A DNA stretch of 35,668 nt, from positions 1 through 35,668 of the forward strand of contig VGRJ01000040.1 in the NCBI GenBank assembly GCA_016875405.1, read 5' to 3'. This stretch comes from Deltaproteobacteria bacterium (GTDB taxonomy: Bacteria; Myxococcota_A; Polyangia; Polyangiales; Polyangiaceae). Shown here one piece after another: positions 1-8,709 of the stretch. A program made the translations under genes and the position numbers. The notes below the pieces were generated by a model. It saw only the letters and a program-made list of their open reading frames with translations, was not told the DNA's origin and did no database searches. Numbering within the stretch: position 1 is the stretch's first letter; each line of letters begins with the position of its first letter.

Positions 1-58
1 CTGCATCCAGAAGCAGTGCGACGCCGAGCTCGCGGCGTGCATCGGCGCGAAGTGCTGA
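1..58 (+). CDS. C-terminal end of a Cys-rich protein (partial)
   Basis: The first bases read in frame (codons from base 2) as CIQKQCDAELAACIGAKC and then a TGA stop at 56-58. Four cysteines in 18 residues, spaced C-x3-C-x6-C-x4-C, fit the disulfide-rich tails common in secreted or lipid-anchored myxobacterial proteins, and the other Cys-rich lipoproteins in this window support that reading. The 5' part lies outside the window, so no function can be assigned. A perfect inverted repeat follows the stop within a few bases, which suits the end of a transcription unit. The frame is inferred from cysteine content and the stop; the fragment is too short for certainty. Confidence 0.55.
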   Translation, partial: CIQKQCDAELAACIGAKC

Positions 59-60
59 CG

Positions 61-94
61 CGCGAGGTCGCGCCCCGCCTGGGCTGACCTCGCG
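61..94. terminator. Inverted repeat between convergent genes
   Basis: CGCGAGGTC (61-69) pairs perfectly with GACCTCGCG (86-94) around a 16-base loop. It starts two bases after the stop of the partial gene and lies in the roughly 220-base gap before the convergent lipoprotein gene. No U-tract follows, so it is not a classical intrinsic terminator. It could act as a bidirectional hairpin or a 3'-end stabiliser. The rest of the gap (95-282) shows no gene or motif I can support. Confidence 0.35.
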
Positions 95-282
95 GCTCGC
101 GCCGGCCGGTCGCATCGGTCGGCCCCCGGCGCCACCGTCACGGAGGACCGCGCTAGTGCGCCCGCTTTCGTCGTGGAGCGCATCGAGCGCCGCCGCACCA
201 ATGGCGAGAGCCGCGCCCCCCAAGGGAGACGCGGCTCGTCATGATTCGCTCGAACAGCTGGCCTTGAGGCGTTTGAATGCGC

Positions 283-1473
283 TCAGGGGCCGCCGCCAGC
301 GCCACCGGCACCACCAGCACCGCCGCCGCCGCCCGCGCCGCCCGCGCCGCCGGCGCCGCCGCCGCCGCCGGAGCCGCCGGCGCCGCCGGAGCCTTCCGGA
401 GCAGCCGTCCCGAGCGGGATGCGCGGCGGGCACTTCGAAGTGTCGCCCGCGTGCTTCGTCAAGCAATTGGGATCGGCGGCCTCCAGGCACTTGCCGCCGT
501 ACTTGGTCTCGTAACAGCCCACATCTGGCCCGAGCATCGCGTTCGTGCAGTCGACCGTGGCCTTGCAGTCCTCGCTCGTGTAGCAGAACCCGTTCATCGC
601 GAACTCGTTGCCGAAGCACCACCACGTCGGGTTGCCGCAGTCGTCATGCTCGGTGCACGCGGCCGTACAGCGACCGAAATCGCCAGCGCCGTAACCCGTC
701 GGTCGGAACATGCAGAGCCCCTTGTCGAGGCCGCCGCAGTCCGCGGTGTTGAAGAAGTCGCTGTCGCCGAGCGTGCACGGCGACGAGCAGACGCCGCCGT
801 CCATGCCGGTGAACTTCTGGCAGAAACCCTGGCACTCGGGCTGCTCCGCGTCGGGGTTGCAGAGCGCGCCGAGCGGCTTGCCCATCGCGATCTGATCGAC
901 GCAGGTCCCGCTGCGCGGGTCGCACTTACGGTCGCCGCACTGCTCGTCCTTGCCGCACGACGGCAAGCAGACCGTGCCCGCGTTCAGGTCGGTGCAGCGC
1001 AGGTCGTCACGACCGTGACACTTGTCGGGGTCGAGCTCGTCGTCGAGGAACTTGAGCTCCGGGCCGATCTCGCAGCCGAGGAAGCACTCGCCCGGATCGT
1101 TGTCGTTCGGCCGAAGGCAGGTGCTGCCCTTGCCGCAGTCTTTGTCCTTTAGGCAGTCTTTCGTGCAGTAGCCGTTCGCCACCCCGCCGCCGAGGAGCGG
1201 CGAGTCGGTGTCGGCGGTGATGCAGCGCAGCCCCGCGCCGCACTCCTTGTCGTTGGAGCAGAAGACGCCGATCAGGCTGTCGCCGCCCCCGGTCGCCGAC
1301 GAGGACGCCGAGACGACCGAGGCGATCCCGGAGCTCGCCTGCGCTGCGGACGCGCCACCCGCGCCGCTCGAGCCGCTCGAGCCGTTCGTGTCGCTGTCGC
1401 TGCCACAGCCCCAGAATCCCGCGACGAGCGCCGCCGCACCACCAAGCCACCAACCGTTCGTCGTTCGCATCAT
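283..1473 (-). CDS. Cys-rich lipoprotein with Gly/Ala-rich C-terminal tail
   Basis: Predicted 396-residue lipoprotein of unknown function. The start is the first of two adjacent ATGs (1473 and 1470), seven bases downstream of GGGAGGA; the longer reading upstream has no such site. MMRTTNGWWLGGAAALVAGF is followed by WGC, a signal peptide with a lipobox-like end (Cys about residue 23). A Ser/Gly/Ala linker follows, then a long region with many cysteine pairs of the type CSNDKECGAGLRC and CTKDCLKDKDCGKGSTC, expected to form disulfide-bonded modules outside the cytoplasm. The last 40 or so residues are almost only Gly and Ala. Such proteins are frequent in Polyangiales, with unknown roles; surface binding or structure is a guess. 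It faces away from the diguanylate cyclase promoter and probably has its own. Confidence 0.8.
   Translation of the reverse strand: MMRTTNGWWLGGAAALVAGFWGCGSDSDTNGSSGSSGAGGASAAQASSGIASVVSASSSATGGGDSLIGVFCSNDKECGAGLRCITADTDSPLLGGGVANGYCTKDCLKDKDCGKGSTCLRPNDNDPGECFLGCEIGPELKFLDDELDPDKCHGRDDLRCTDLNAGTVCLPSCGKDEQCGDRKCDPRSGTCVDQIAMGKPLGALCNPDAEQPECQGFCQKFTGMDGGVCSSPCTLGDSDFFNTADCGGLDKGLCMFRPTGYGAGDFGRCTAACTEHDDCGNPTWWCFGNEFAMNGFCYTSEDCKATVDCTNAMLGPDVGCYETKYGGKCLEAADPNCLTKHAGDTSKCPPRIPLGTAAPEGSGGAGGSGGGGGAGGAGGAGGGGGAGGAGGAGGGP
300..400. repeat. GCC/GCG triplet-rich low-complexity tract
   Basis: This stretch is almost uninterrupted GCC, GCG and CCG triplets on the plus strand and encodes the Gly/Ala tail of the lipoprotein on the minus strand. 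Tracts like this can change length by slippage in steps of three without breaking the frame, so tail length may vary between strains. They are also error-prone to sequence. Confidence 0.6.
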
Positions 1474-1480
1474 TCGCACG

Positions 1481-1487
1481 TCCTCCC
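1481..1487 (-). promoter_or_regulatory. Ribosome-binding site fixing the lipoprotein start
   Basis: GGGAGGA on the minus strand, seven bases before the ATG at 1473. It decides between that ATG and in-frame codons further upstream. Confidence 0.7.
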
Positions 1488-1559
1488 TGAAGAGCCGATA
1501 GCCTAGCAGAGCAGGCCTCATCGCTGCCGAAAAGGCGCACGCGAGGCGCTCCACGAGGC

Positions 1560-2585
1560 TCATGCCCCGTAGAGTACGAAGCGGTTCCGACCGCCGCGCT
1601 TCGCCGCGTAGAGAGCCTCGTCCGCCGCGGCGATCAGCTGCGTCGCCTCGACGAACTCCGGACGCCACAGGCAGACGCCGAGGCTCAGCGTGACGCGCAG
1701 ATGCTGGTCGCCGCCGATCGGGAAGAGCGAGCTCTCGACCCGCGAGCGCAGGCGCTCGGCGAGGTGTCCGCCTTGCTCGAGCGAAATGGAGCGCGCGACG
1801 ATGCCGAACTCCTCACCGCCGTAGCGGGCGAAGACGTCCTCGGTGCGCAGCACGCCGAGCGCGAGCCGACCGAGGTGCGCGAGCACTTGGTCCCCGGCGA
1901 GATGACCGTAGGTGTCATTGACGCGCTTGAAGTGATCGAGGTCGAACATGATGAGGACGAGGTTCGTCCGATGCCGCGCCGCGAAGCGGACCTCCTTCGC
2001 GAGCGTGTCGAGCAAGTAGCGCTTGTTGAAAGCCCCCGTCAGCGAGTCGCGCAGCGCCGCGTCGTAGAGCTGCCGGGCGAACTGATCGTCGAGCCCATCG
2101 CCGAAGCCGAAGCGCAGCACCGTCGTCTCGCCGACCCGGATCTTGTCGCCGTCCTTCAGCCGCGCGCGCTCGACGCGCTCACCGTTCAGGTAGGTACCGT
2201 TCGAGCTGCCGCGGTCCTCGACCATGTAATCCGGCCCGACGCGCACGACCGTACAGTGCATGCGGGAGACGCTGTCGTCGTCGAGGGTGATCGTCGCGTT
2301 CGCGGAGCGACCGATGACGGTCTCGGCTTGCTCGAGCGGGAAGAGCCGCCCGACCTCGGCGCCGATCAGCACCGTCAGGCGCCCTCGACGCGCGCCCGCG
2401 TCGCCCAGCGCGTCGGCCTGTAGCGTGAGCTTCGTCCGGCCGAGCTCGTCGTCGTCATCGAAGTCGCGGAAGCCCGACATCGGTTGGGGACGATACCCCC
2501 GAACCGGGGCCGTGTCGTCCTCGAAAGGTGCGGGACCTGACTCGTCGGCCGCCGCCTTGACAGCCCCCCATCGGCGCGGCATCAT
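1560..2585 (-). CDS. FHA-GGDEF diguanylate cyclase
   Basis: Predicted cytoplasmic enzyme that condenses two GTP into cyclic di-GMP, with activity likely gated by phosphothreonine binding. The N-terminal FHA domain (residues about 69-160) has the family signatures IGRS, SRMHC and SSNGTYLNG. The GGDEF domain (about 177-340) has FDLDHFKRVND and an intact RYGGEEF signature (GGEEF 256-260), so catalysis is expected. RTED (247-250) sits at the right distance for the RxxD product-inhibition site. There are no membrane segments. Two adjacent ATGs (2585, 2582) are taken as the start, but no good ribosome-binding site is visible, and Met36 (MSGFRDF) is an alternative. The gene is divergent from the metalloprotease gene with about 50 bases between starts. 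FHA-GGDEF proteins are typical of myxobacteria, where Ser/Thr kinases could supply the phosphorylated partner. Confidence 0.93.
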   Translation of the reverse strand: MMPRRWGAVKAAADESGPAPFEDDTAPVRGYRPQPMSGFRDFDDDDELGRTKLTLQADALGDAGARRGRLTVLIGAEVGRLFPLEQAETVIGRSANATITLDDDSVSRMHCTVVRVGPDYMVEDRGSSNGTYLNGERVERARLKDGDKIRVGETTVLRFGFGDGLDDQFARQLYDAALRDSLTGAFNKRYLLDTLAKEVRFAARHRTNLVLIMFDLDHFKRVNDTYGHLAGDQVLAHLGRLALGVLRTEDVFARYGGEEFGIVARSISLEQGGHLAERLRSRVESSLFPIGGDQHLRVTLSLGVCLWRPEFVEATQLIAAADEALYAAKRGGRNRFVLYGA

Positions 2586-2636
2586 TCGGCCGGCTGGCCG
2601 GTTTTTTGATCGACCCTGCGCCCAAGTCTCCCCACT

Positions 2637-4328
2637 ATGTCAGACAAACGCCGCACAAAGATTCGTTTCGCCTCCCTCGTGACCGTGCAAGCGATCGGCC
2701 TCTTGGCCGGCTGTAACATGATCACGGGAGCGGACTCGCTGGTGCTCGAGGACCGACCCTCGAACGGCGGGAAGCCCGGCGCCGGCTCGGGGACGAGCGT
2801 GGTCGCAGGCACCGGCGGCGCCCCTGGAACGAGCGATGGCGCCGGCGCGGGGACCTCCGACTCGACCGGCTTCGGCGGCGCGACCGCCACGGCGTCGGTA
2901 GCGACCGTTGGCGCCGCGAGCACGACCGCGACCGGGAGCACGGTGGCCGTGACGAGCACGGCGAGCAGCACCGGCAGCGGCGGCGACGTCGAGCCCGAGC
3001 CACCTGGACCGCAGCCACCGCCCGCGGTGACGAACGCCGCCGACGGCGTCGCGCTCACCGACGTCAAGCTCTACCAAGCCGTCGAGGTCTCGCTCACGAA
3101 GCCGAGCGACATCCCCGTCATCGCCGGCAAGAACGCGCTCGTGCGCGTGTTCTACCAGGTTCAGTCGGGCTACGACGGCAAGGCGGTCACCGCGCGCATC
3201 AGCACCGAAGCGGGCTACGCGGAGGCGACCTCCATGCTGAGCGGAGCGTCGACGCAGGCCTCGCTCGGCAGCACGTTGAACATCCAGGTCCCGGGCGCAC
3301 TGCTCGCGGTCGGCGGCACCTTTCGAGTCGATCTCGTGCAAGCAGACGGCAGCGGGACGAACGCGGCCGCGAGCTACCCGCAAGGCGGGGGCATGGCGAG
3401 CCACGGGGCCAAGGCGAGCGGACAGAAGCTGCGCGTCGTACTCGTACCCGTCCTGAACGGGGGCAAGCTCCCCGACACCTCGCCGGGCCAGGTGCAGAAG
3501 TACGCGGACCAGATCCGGTGGCAATACCCGATCCCCGAGGTCGAGGTGACCGTGCGTGCCCAACCTCACACCTTCGACGGTTGGCTCGGCAGTTACGCGG
3601 GCTGGTCTGCGTTGCTCAACGAAATCTCGGACGTACGCGACGCGGACAACGTCGCGCCCGACATCTATTACTACGGCATCCACGCCGCATCATCGAACGG
3701 GCTCCTGGGCCTCGGCTGGGTGGCGGGCGCGAACGATGTGTGGTCGCGCGCGGCGATCGGCGTCGGCTGGACGGGCGACACCGCGCCCGAGACTGCGGTG
3801 CACGAGCTTGGCCACAACCACGGACGCAGCCACTCTCCATGCGGTGTGGACGGCGACTGGAACTACCCGCACCCGGGCGCGAAGATCGGTGTCTGGGGCT
3901 ACAACCCGGGCACGAACAAGCTGCTCGACCCCGCAAAGTACGTCGACTTCATGAGCTACTGCGATCCGCCGTGGGTGAGCGATCACACCTACAAGGCGCT
4001 CTTCGCCCGCCTGAAGCAGGTGAACAAGGCGAACCTCGTGTACCCCGAGGCGCTCTTGAACCGCACCTGGGACCGCGTGCGAATCCTCGACGGAGTGGCG
4101 ACCTGGCTCGAGCCCATCACCCTCGCTGTGCCGCCGGATGCCGAGGTGAAGACCGTGTCGGCCGAGACCTCGCAGGGGTCCGAGGAGCTCGAGGGGCGTT
4201 ACTTCGCCTACAACCACCTCGACGGCGGCGTGCTGTTCGTCCTGCGACCAAAGTGGATGCTCGACCCGTCCGTCCTGCGCCGAGTCGAGTTCACCGCGGG
4301 CGGTCGTCGCTTCGCTCCGACGCGCTGA
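2637..4328 (+). CDS. Metzincin-type zinc metalloprotease lipoprotein
   Basis: Predicted 563-residue secreted lipoprotein peptidase. The signal peptide ends in LLAGC (Cys26). Residues about 40-130 form a Gly/Thr/Ser/Ala/Pro-rich linker that would hold the domain away from the membrane. The catalytic part contains AVHELGHNHGRSHSPCG, a perfect HExxHxxGxxH zinc site (389-399) with Glu390 as general base. DFMSYC (Met439) follows about 40 residues later as a plausible Met-turn, which places it among the metzincins (M66- or reprolysin-like); the exact family needs a profile search. The start ATG follows an AT-containing stretch without a clear ribosome-binding site. The 3' end overlaps the convergent membrane-protein gene by 38 bases. 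Substrates are unknown; degradation of host or prey protein is only a possibility. Confidence 0.85.
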   Translation: MSDKRRTKIRFASLVTVQAIGLLAGCNMITGADSLVLEDRPSNGGKPGAGSGTSVVAGTGGAPGTSDGAGAGTSDSTGFGGATATASVATVGAASTTATGSTVAVTSTASSTGSGGDVEPEPPGPQPPPAVTNAADGVALTDVKLYQAVEVSLTKPSDIPVIAGKNALVRVFYQVQSGYDGKAVTARISTEAGYAEATSMLSGASTQASLGSTLNIQVPGALLAVGGTFRVDLVQADGSGTNAAASYPQGGGMASHGAKASGQKLRVVLVPVLNGGKLPDTSPGQVQKYADQIRWQYPIPEVEVTVRAQPHTFDGWLGSYAGWSALLNEISDVRDADNVAPDIYYYGIHAASSNGLLGLGWVAGANDVWSRAAIGVGWTGDTAPETAVHELGHNHGRSHSPCGVDGDWNYPHPGAKIGVWGYNPGTNKLLDPAKYVDFMSYCDPPWVSDHTYKALFARLKQVNKANLVYPEALLNRTWDRVRILDGVATWLEPITLAVPPDAEVKTVSAETSQGSEELEGRYFAYNHLDGGVLFVLRPKWMLDPSVLRRVEFTAGGRRFAPTR

Positions 4329-7300
4329 CATCCTCGGCGGTGTCGGCGTGCGCGGTGTCGGCCCGCGCCCCCTCCGTCCGTGAAATCTCGGCGGTCTCCG
4401 ATGCGACGACGGCCCTGGATTCATCGCTCGGAGCGGCGCGACGCAAGAGCGAGGTCCCGCGAACGAGGCGCGGCAGCGTCGCTTCCGGGTGCGCGGCCGC
4501 GCTCCAGGCCGACACCCAGGCGTCCCACTGGATCGAGAGCTCGCGAAAGAAGACGCTCCGAGCGTCGAGCACGTGCAAGGGCTGCCCGCCGGTCGTACCC
4601 GTCACCTCGGGCCTCAGCGTGAGACCGCCGCGCTCGAGCCGGTACGCGACCTCGGTCTCGTAGCCCTCGCCCGGCCAGACGAGCAACACGCCGTCCGCGA
4701 TGTCGTAGGCGACACCGGCCCCGAGCTCGGCCTCGAGCTGCTCACGAACGAGGTCGACCTCGGCGCGCTGGTAGAGGCCGGCCAGCGCATTCTCGAACAA
4801 GCGCGCACCGTCGGCCGAAGCCTCCGTGAGCTCGCAGACGAAGCCTGGCTCGGCCATCGTCGCGACGATCATCGACGACTGCTCCTCGAAGCGGAGCTCG
4901 CATACCTCGCGACCGAGCGCGGGGCAGCGCAGACGAACCCGAATACGATTCGAGCTGAGCTCGACCTCCTCGACGAGAAGCTCGCCGTGCGTCCAGCGAG
5001 CCGCGCTCGAGAGCACCGCGACGAGCTCTCGCTCGACGAAGCGCCGTACCGCCTGCTCGACCTCGTGAAGCCCCTCGCGAAATGAGCCGAGCGAGGTCAC
5101 CCTGGCGCGCTCGAGCCGAGTGCCACGCATCACCGCGGCGTCGTCCTCGCGCTGAGCGGCGCGACGCAACCGCTCGTAGAGCTTCGGCAGCGTGCCCGAG
5201 TGCATGCCGACGACGAGAAGCCCGCGCATCGTCTCGCCGTGATGTCCGATCATCGCGGGGAGGAGCGCGCCGGGGCGCGTGGCCCGATACAGCTTGAAGT
5301 TCTCCTTCAGCTCCCAGGCGAGGAAGCCGAAGATGCTCGGTGAGAGGAACATCGTCATCCACGCGAGGAAGCCGCCGAGGATCACGCCGAGCGGCGCGAA
5401 GACCGGCGTCGCGAGGTCGAGGATGCGCGGCATGTAGGCGAGCATCAGTTTGTCGGCGACGACGACGACCGGGAAATGCTTGAGCGGATTGACGAACGGC
5501 TCGATGAGCAGCGTGACGTAGAACCGGATCACGTACGCGAAACCCGCCCAGACAAACCCCGCCGCACCCTTCGCGTAGAGCGATGCCTGCGACTGGCCTT
5601 GGCGGAACCGCAGCGCCTCGTCCACGCGATACATGGCACGATCCACGAGATCCATCGCCTTCTCGAAGAAGCGGCCGACCGAGCGCACGAGCCCGGGAAG
5701 CCACTGACGACTCACCACCTGGAAGCCTGGCGCGAGCTGATCGAAGAGCACGTCCTCGAGCCAGACCCCGACGCGAGAGTCGAGCGCAACGCTTGTCGCG
5801 AGGAAGAGCGCGAAGCCGAGGGCCGCGCCGAGCCACGGCTCTTCGATCCGCGTCGGAAGCAGGTACCATCCGAGGGTCGCCGCGAGCGCCGGGATGAGGC
5901 CGCGCCGGATCGCAAAACGAACCTGTGGCAGCGCGAACCACCGTCGAACGGTGGGCCGAGCGAACAGCATCCGCGGGATCGTGACGAGCAGGAACGAGAG
6001 CACGAGGCCGACGAGCTCGACGAGCTGCATCGCGGCGCGTCGGAAGAACGCCGAGTGAACGAGCCCGAACACCGCGAGCGAGGTGACCGCGAGCGACGCG
6101 GGCGTGACCGCCTCGACGTCGAGGTGCAAGAGGTGACCGAAGTGACCGAGCGCCTCGAGCACGATCGCCGCCGCGCCGATCGGTAGCGCGACGTAGAGGG
6201 TCACACGTCGACCGAGCTCGGTGCCGAACGGGACGCTCGACACCTTTTGGAACGCGCGTAGGTAGACCTCACTCGAGCGGTAGACGCCATCGAGCTCGTC
6301 ATCGAGGAGCGCGTCCGCGCAGAGCAGCGGGTCGCCGTCCCAGAACTCGCGCGCGTCGGCGAGGTCGGGCAGCTTCAGCTGGTTGCGCGAGAGCGCGTCG
6401 CGCAAGGCGCCAAACCCCAAGAATCCTTGGTCAAGCGTGACGTCGAGGAGCTCCTCGACGAGCTTCTCCCGCGCGAGCCGCTCAGGATCGGTCGAGGCGA
6501 CGAGGCCGACCCGCTCGAGGATCGCGTGGAGCTTCGAGCGCAGCGCGTCGCGGACATTTTCCTCGGCGTCGGCGAGCGCCGCGTCGAGGAGCCTCGCGAG
6601 CAGCTTGCGCTCGGCAGCCGGGACGCGAACGTGGCGGACGAGCTTCGCAGCCTCGCGGAGGCGCTGCGCAACGCGGAGCTCGCGCGTCGCAGGGAGGGCG
6701 CGGACGACCGGCCTCTTGCCTCGTGAGACGACGTAGCCCGCGACGTCGACGATGCTCTGCGGGCGCTCGTGCGCGAGGGCGGCGAGCTGAAGCGCGTAGA
6801 GCAGACGGGCCTCGACCGCGAAGCGCGTCGCCCGCTCCACCGCAGCCCTGTCACCGACGATCGCGAGGAGCGCCGTCCAGCTCGGTGCGGATCGACGGCG
6901 TGGGTGTGAGCCTGGTGGCGGCGCGAGGGCCGCGTTGAGGCGCGCGCCAAGGCTCGAGAGCGCCTCACGAGTCGACGCCTCGGCGCGGCGACGGAGCTCG
7001 GGCTCCTCGACCGTGGCGGCGTAGGCCGCTGCGAGCACCGCTCCGACGTCGTTTCCCTCGGCGCGCGCGCGGCGTGCCTTCTCGAGGAGCGAGACGACCT
7101 TCGACGGCGAGGCAGGACGCAGCGTCACGGCGTCGGCGAGCGCGAAGCTCGCGTGCGTCGAAGAGGAAGCGACCGTCGTATGCGAGACGGGGCCGAGCGC
7201 GGGCCGCGGGACCTCGGGCGGGCGCCCCTCGTCGAGCAGCCGGGCGACCTCGAGCTCCTCGGCGAACATCGCATCGAGGTCTTCGAAGCGAGCGATCCCC

Positions 7301-7830
7301 GGAAAGGTGGAGACGAGGAGCCCCGGCGCGAAGTACCTCAGCTCGAGGTACACGGCGGCGAACTCGACATAGACCTCGCGATCGTCGTGCGGCGGCAGGA
7401 CGAGATCGTCGTGGCGGAGCATCGCTCGGATCTCGTCGAACTCGATTTGCCCGATCCGATCGATGCGCTCGCGCAGCGCGGCAGCGTCGAGCTCGTTCGC
7501 CTTGGCCTTGGCGTCGAGCGCGAGGTGAACGCGAGCGTGAAACACCGCGCGCCAGTAGCGCGTGAGGATGCTCGACGGCTCCGAGTCGAGGAGGACACGG
7601 CGCGACGCGCGGGCCACGAGCACCACCGGATCCGGCACCTCATCGAACCGGACGCCGAGCTCGTTGACGAGACCGAGCGCCATCAGCTCAGCGCGCGCGA
7701 GCATGTAGCAGCGCGGGTGCGGCACGAGGCCGGACGCGCCGCGGTGCGCCTTCACGACGCGCCGGATGAGCGGCGGCTCGACGACCAGCGCGCCCGCCGA
7801 GCGGAGGAGTTCTTGCTCGATGCGCTCCAC
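4291..7830 (-). CDS. Large multi-pass membrane protein, unknown function
   Basis: A 1179-residue protein I do not recognise. The start is GTG at 7830 with AGGA five bases upstream. The N-terminal 530 residues are soluble, helical and rich in Arg, Glu and Ala. Hydrophobic segments lie at about 543-563, 578-594, 602-620, 643-659, 666-684, 756-777 and 805-828. A cytoplasm-like region of about 330 residues with many Glu, Arg and Leu follows, ending in an acidic Ala/Thr/Ser tail. No catalytic motif is evident. The N-terminal part (HPRCYMLARAELMALGLV and on) suggests a helical repeat but no clear TPR. It lies 58 bases downstream of gpmA on the same strand and could be co-transcribed. Its last 38 coding bases overlap the metalloprotease gene. 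The unbroken frame over 3.5 kb makes it a secure gene; any function is open. Confidence 0.85.
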   Translation of the reverse strand: MERIEQELLRSAGALVVEPPLIRRVVKAHRGASGLVPHPRCYMLARAELMALGLVNELGVRFDEVPDPVVLVARASRRVLLDSEPSSILTRYWRAVFHARVHLALDAKAKANELDAAALRERIDRIGQIEFDEIRAMLRHDDLVLPPHDDREVYVEFAAVYLELRYFAPGLLVSTFPGIARFEDLDAMFAEELEVARLLDEGRPPEVPRPALGPVSHTTVASSSTHASFALADAVTLRPASPSKVVSLLEKARRARAEGNDVGAVLAAAYAATVEEPELRRRAEASTREALSSLGARLNAALAPPPGSHPRRRSAPSWTALLAIVGDRAAVERATRFAVEARLLYALQLAALAHERPQSIVDVAGYVVSRGKRPVVRALPATRELRVAQRLREAAKLVRHVRVPAAERKLLARLLDAALADAEENVRDALRSKLHAILERVGLVASTDPERLAREKLVEELLDVTLDQGFLGFGALRDALSRNQLKLPDLADAREFWDGDPLLCADALLDDELDGVYRSSEVYLRAFQKVSSVPFGTELGRRVTLYVALPIGAAAIVLEALGHFGHLLHLDVEAVTPASLAVTSLAVFGLVHSAFFRRAAMQLVELVGLVLSFLLVTIPRMLFARPTVRRWFALPQVRFAIRRGLIPALAATLGWYLLPTRIEEPWLGAALGFALFLATSVALDSRVGVWLEDVLFDQLAPGFQVVSRQWLPGLVRSVGRFFEKAMDLVDRAMYRVDEALRFRQGQSQASLYAKGAAGFVWAGFAYVIRFYVTLLIEPFVNPLKHFPVVVVADKLMLAYMPRILDLATPVFAPLGVILGGFLAWMTMFLSPSIFGFLAWELKENFKLYRATRPGALLPAMIGHHGETMRGLLVVGMHSGTLPKLYERLRRAAQREDDAAVMRGTRLERARVTSLGSFREGLHEVEQAVRRFVERELVAVLSSAARWTHGELLVEEVELSSNRIRVRLRCPALGREVCELRFEEQSSMIVATMAEPGFVCELTEASADGARLFENALAGLYQRAEVDLVREQLEAELGAGVAYDIADGVLLVWPGEGYETEVAYRLERGGLTLRPEVTGTTGGQPLHVLDARSVFFRELSIQWDAWVSAWSAAAHPEATLPRLVRGTSLLRRAAPSDESRAVVASETAEISRTEGARADTAHADTAEDVSASERSDDRPR

Positions 7831-7888
7831 GATGGTCCTGACAGATCGACGAGGGACGAGCGGACCCGATGCCGAAGGCGTCAGCCGC

Positions 7889-8629
7889 TCAGCCAGCCTG
7901 CTTCGCGACCGCGGCGGCGGCGCGCGCGGCAGCGTCGGCGTCCCCGAGGTAGCGGGACGAGACCGGACGCAGATCGCGATCGAGCTCGTAGACCCGAGGG
8001 ATCCCCGTCGGGATGTTGAGGTCAGCGATCGCGTCGTCGGAGATCCCGTCGAGGTGCTTCACGAGGGCGCGGAGGCTGTTGCCGTGCGCAGCGACGAGCA
8101 CCACCTTGCCCGCGCGGAGGTCGGGGACGATCGCGTCATGCCAATAGGGCAGCATCCGAACGACGACGTCTTTCAGGCATTCGGTACCGGGGAGCGCGTC
8201 GGGCGCAAGGTCGGCGTAGCGCGCGTCGTGCGACGGGTGTCGCTCATCACTCGCCTCGAGCGGCGGAGGCGGGACGTCGTAGCTGCGACGCCACACAAAC
8301 ACTTGCTCCTTGCCGTGGCGCTCGGTCGTTTGCTTTTTGTCCAGCCCCTGCAGCGCGCCGTAGTGCCGCTCGTTGAGGCGAAACGAGCGGCGGACGGGGA
8401 CCCACGAGCGATCGAGCGCCTCGAGCGCGAGGTTGGCCGTCAGGATGGCGCGCTTCAAGAGCGAGGTGTGCACGACATCGGGTCGCACGCGGGCTTCGGC
8501 GAGCAATCGCCCCGCCTCGCGCGCCTCGGTGAGCCCCTTCTCGGAGAGCGGCACGTCGGTCCAACCCGTGAAGAGGTTCAACGCGTTCCACTCGCTCTCG
8601 CCGTGACGCAACAAAACCAGCGTGCTCAT
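7889..8629 (-). CDS. gpmA: 2,3-bisphosphoglycerate-dependent phosphoglycerate mutase
   Basis: A 246-residue cytoplasmic enzyme that interconverts 3- and 2-phosphoglycerate in glycolysis. The active-site signature [10 protein letters not shown] is at residues 6-15, with the phospho-accepting His at 9. [46 protein letters not shown] and the second histidine motif [19 protein letters not shown] all match the dPGM family. The length is normal for the family. The start ATG at 8629 has no clear ribosome-binding site; a CATCGT box lies eight bases upstream, a near miss to the TANNNT boxes seen at several other genes here. The membrane-protein gene follows 58 bases downstream. It is the second histidine-phosphatase-fold gene in the window, the other being the fructose-2,6-bisphosphatase domain. 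Confidence 0.97.
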   Translation of the reverse strand: MSTLVLLRHGESEWNALNLFTGWTDVPLSEKGLTEAREAGRLLAEARVRPDVVHTSLLKRAILTANLALEALDRSWVPVRRSFRLNERHYGALQGLDKKQTTERHGKEQVFVWRRSYDVPPPPLEASDERHPSHDARYADLAPDALPGTECLKDVVVRMLPYWHDAIVPDLRAGKVVLVAAHGNSLRALVKHLDGISDDAIADLNIPTGIPRVYELDRDLRPVSSRYLGDADAAARAAAAVAKQAG

Positions 8630-8696
8630 CGAACGGAACGATGGCGCAACCGTCGACGGCGCGTCAATCGCCGTGCACGCTTGAGCCGCCGGGAAG

Positions 8697-8702
8697 TAGG
8701 CT
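8697..8702 (+). promoter_or_regulatory. Putative -10 box (TAGGCT) for a near-leaderless transcript
   Basis: TAGGCT ends seven bases before the ATG at 8710. At that distance transcription would begin at or next to the start codon. One of several similar boxes in the window; no convincing -35 is seen. Confidence 0.4.
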
Positions 8703-8709
8703 GCACGTC

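Noticed and set aside
277-1152. Long plus-strand frame opposite the first lipoprotein
   Set aside because: Ala/Arg-rich shadow of the Cys-rich lipoprotein; it has no ribosome-binding site or motif.
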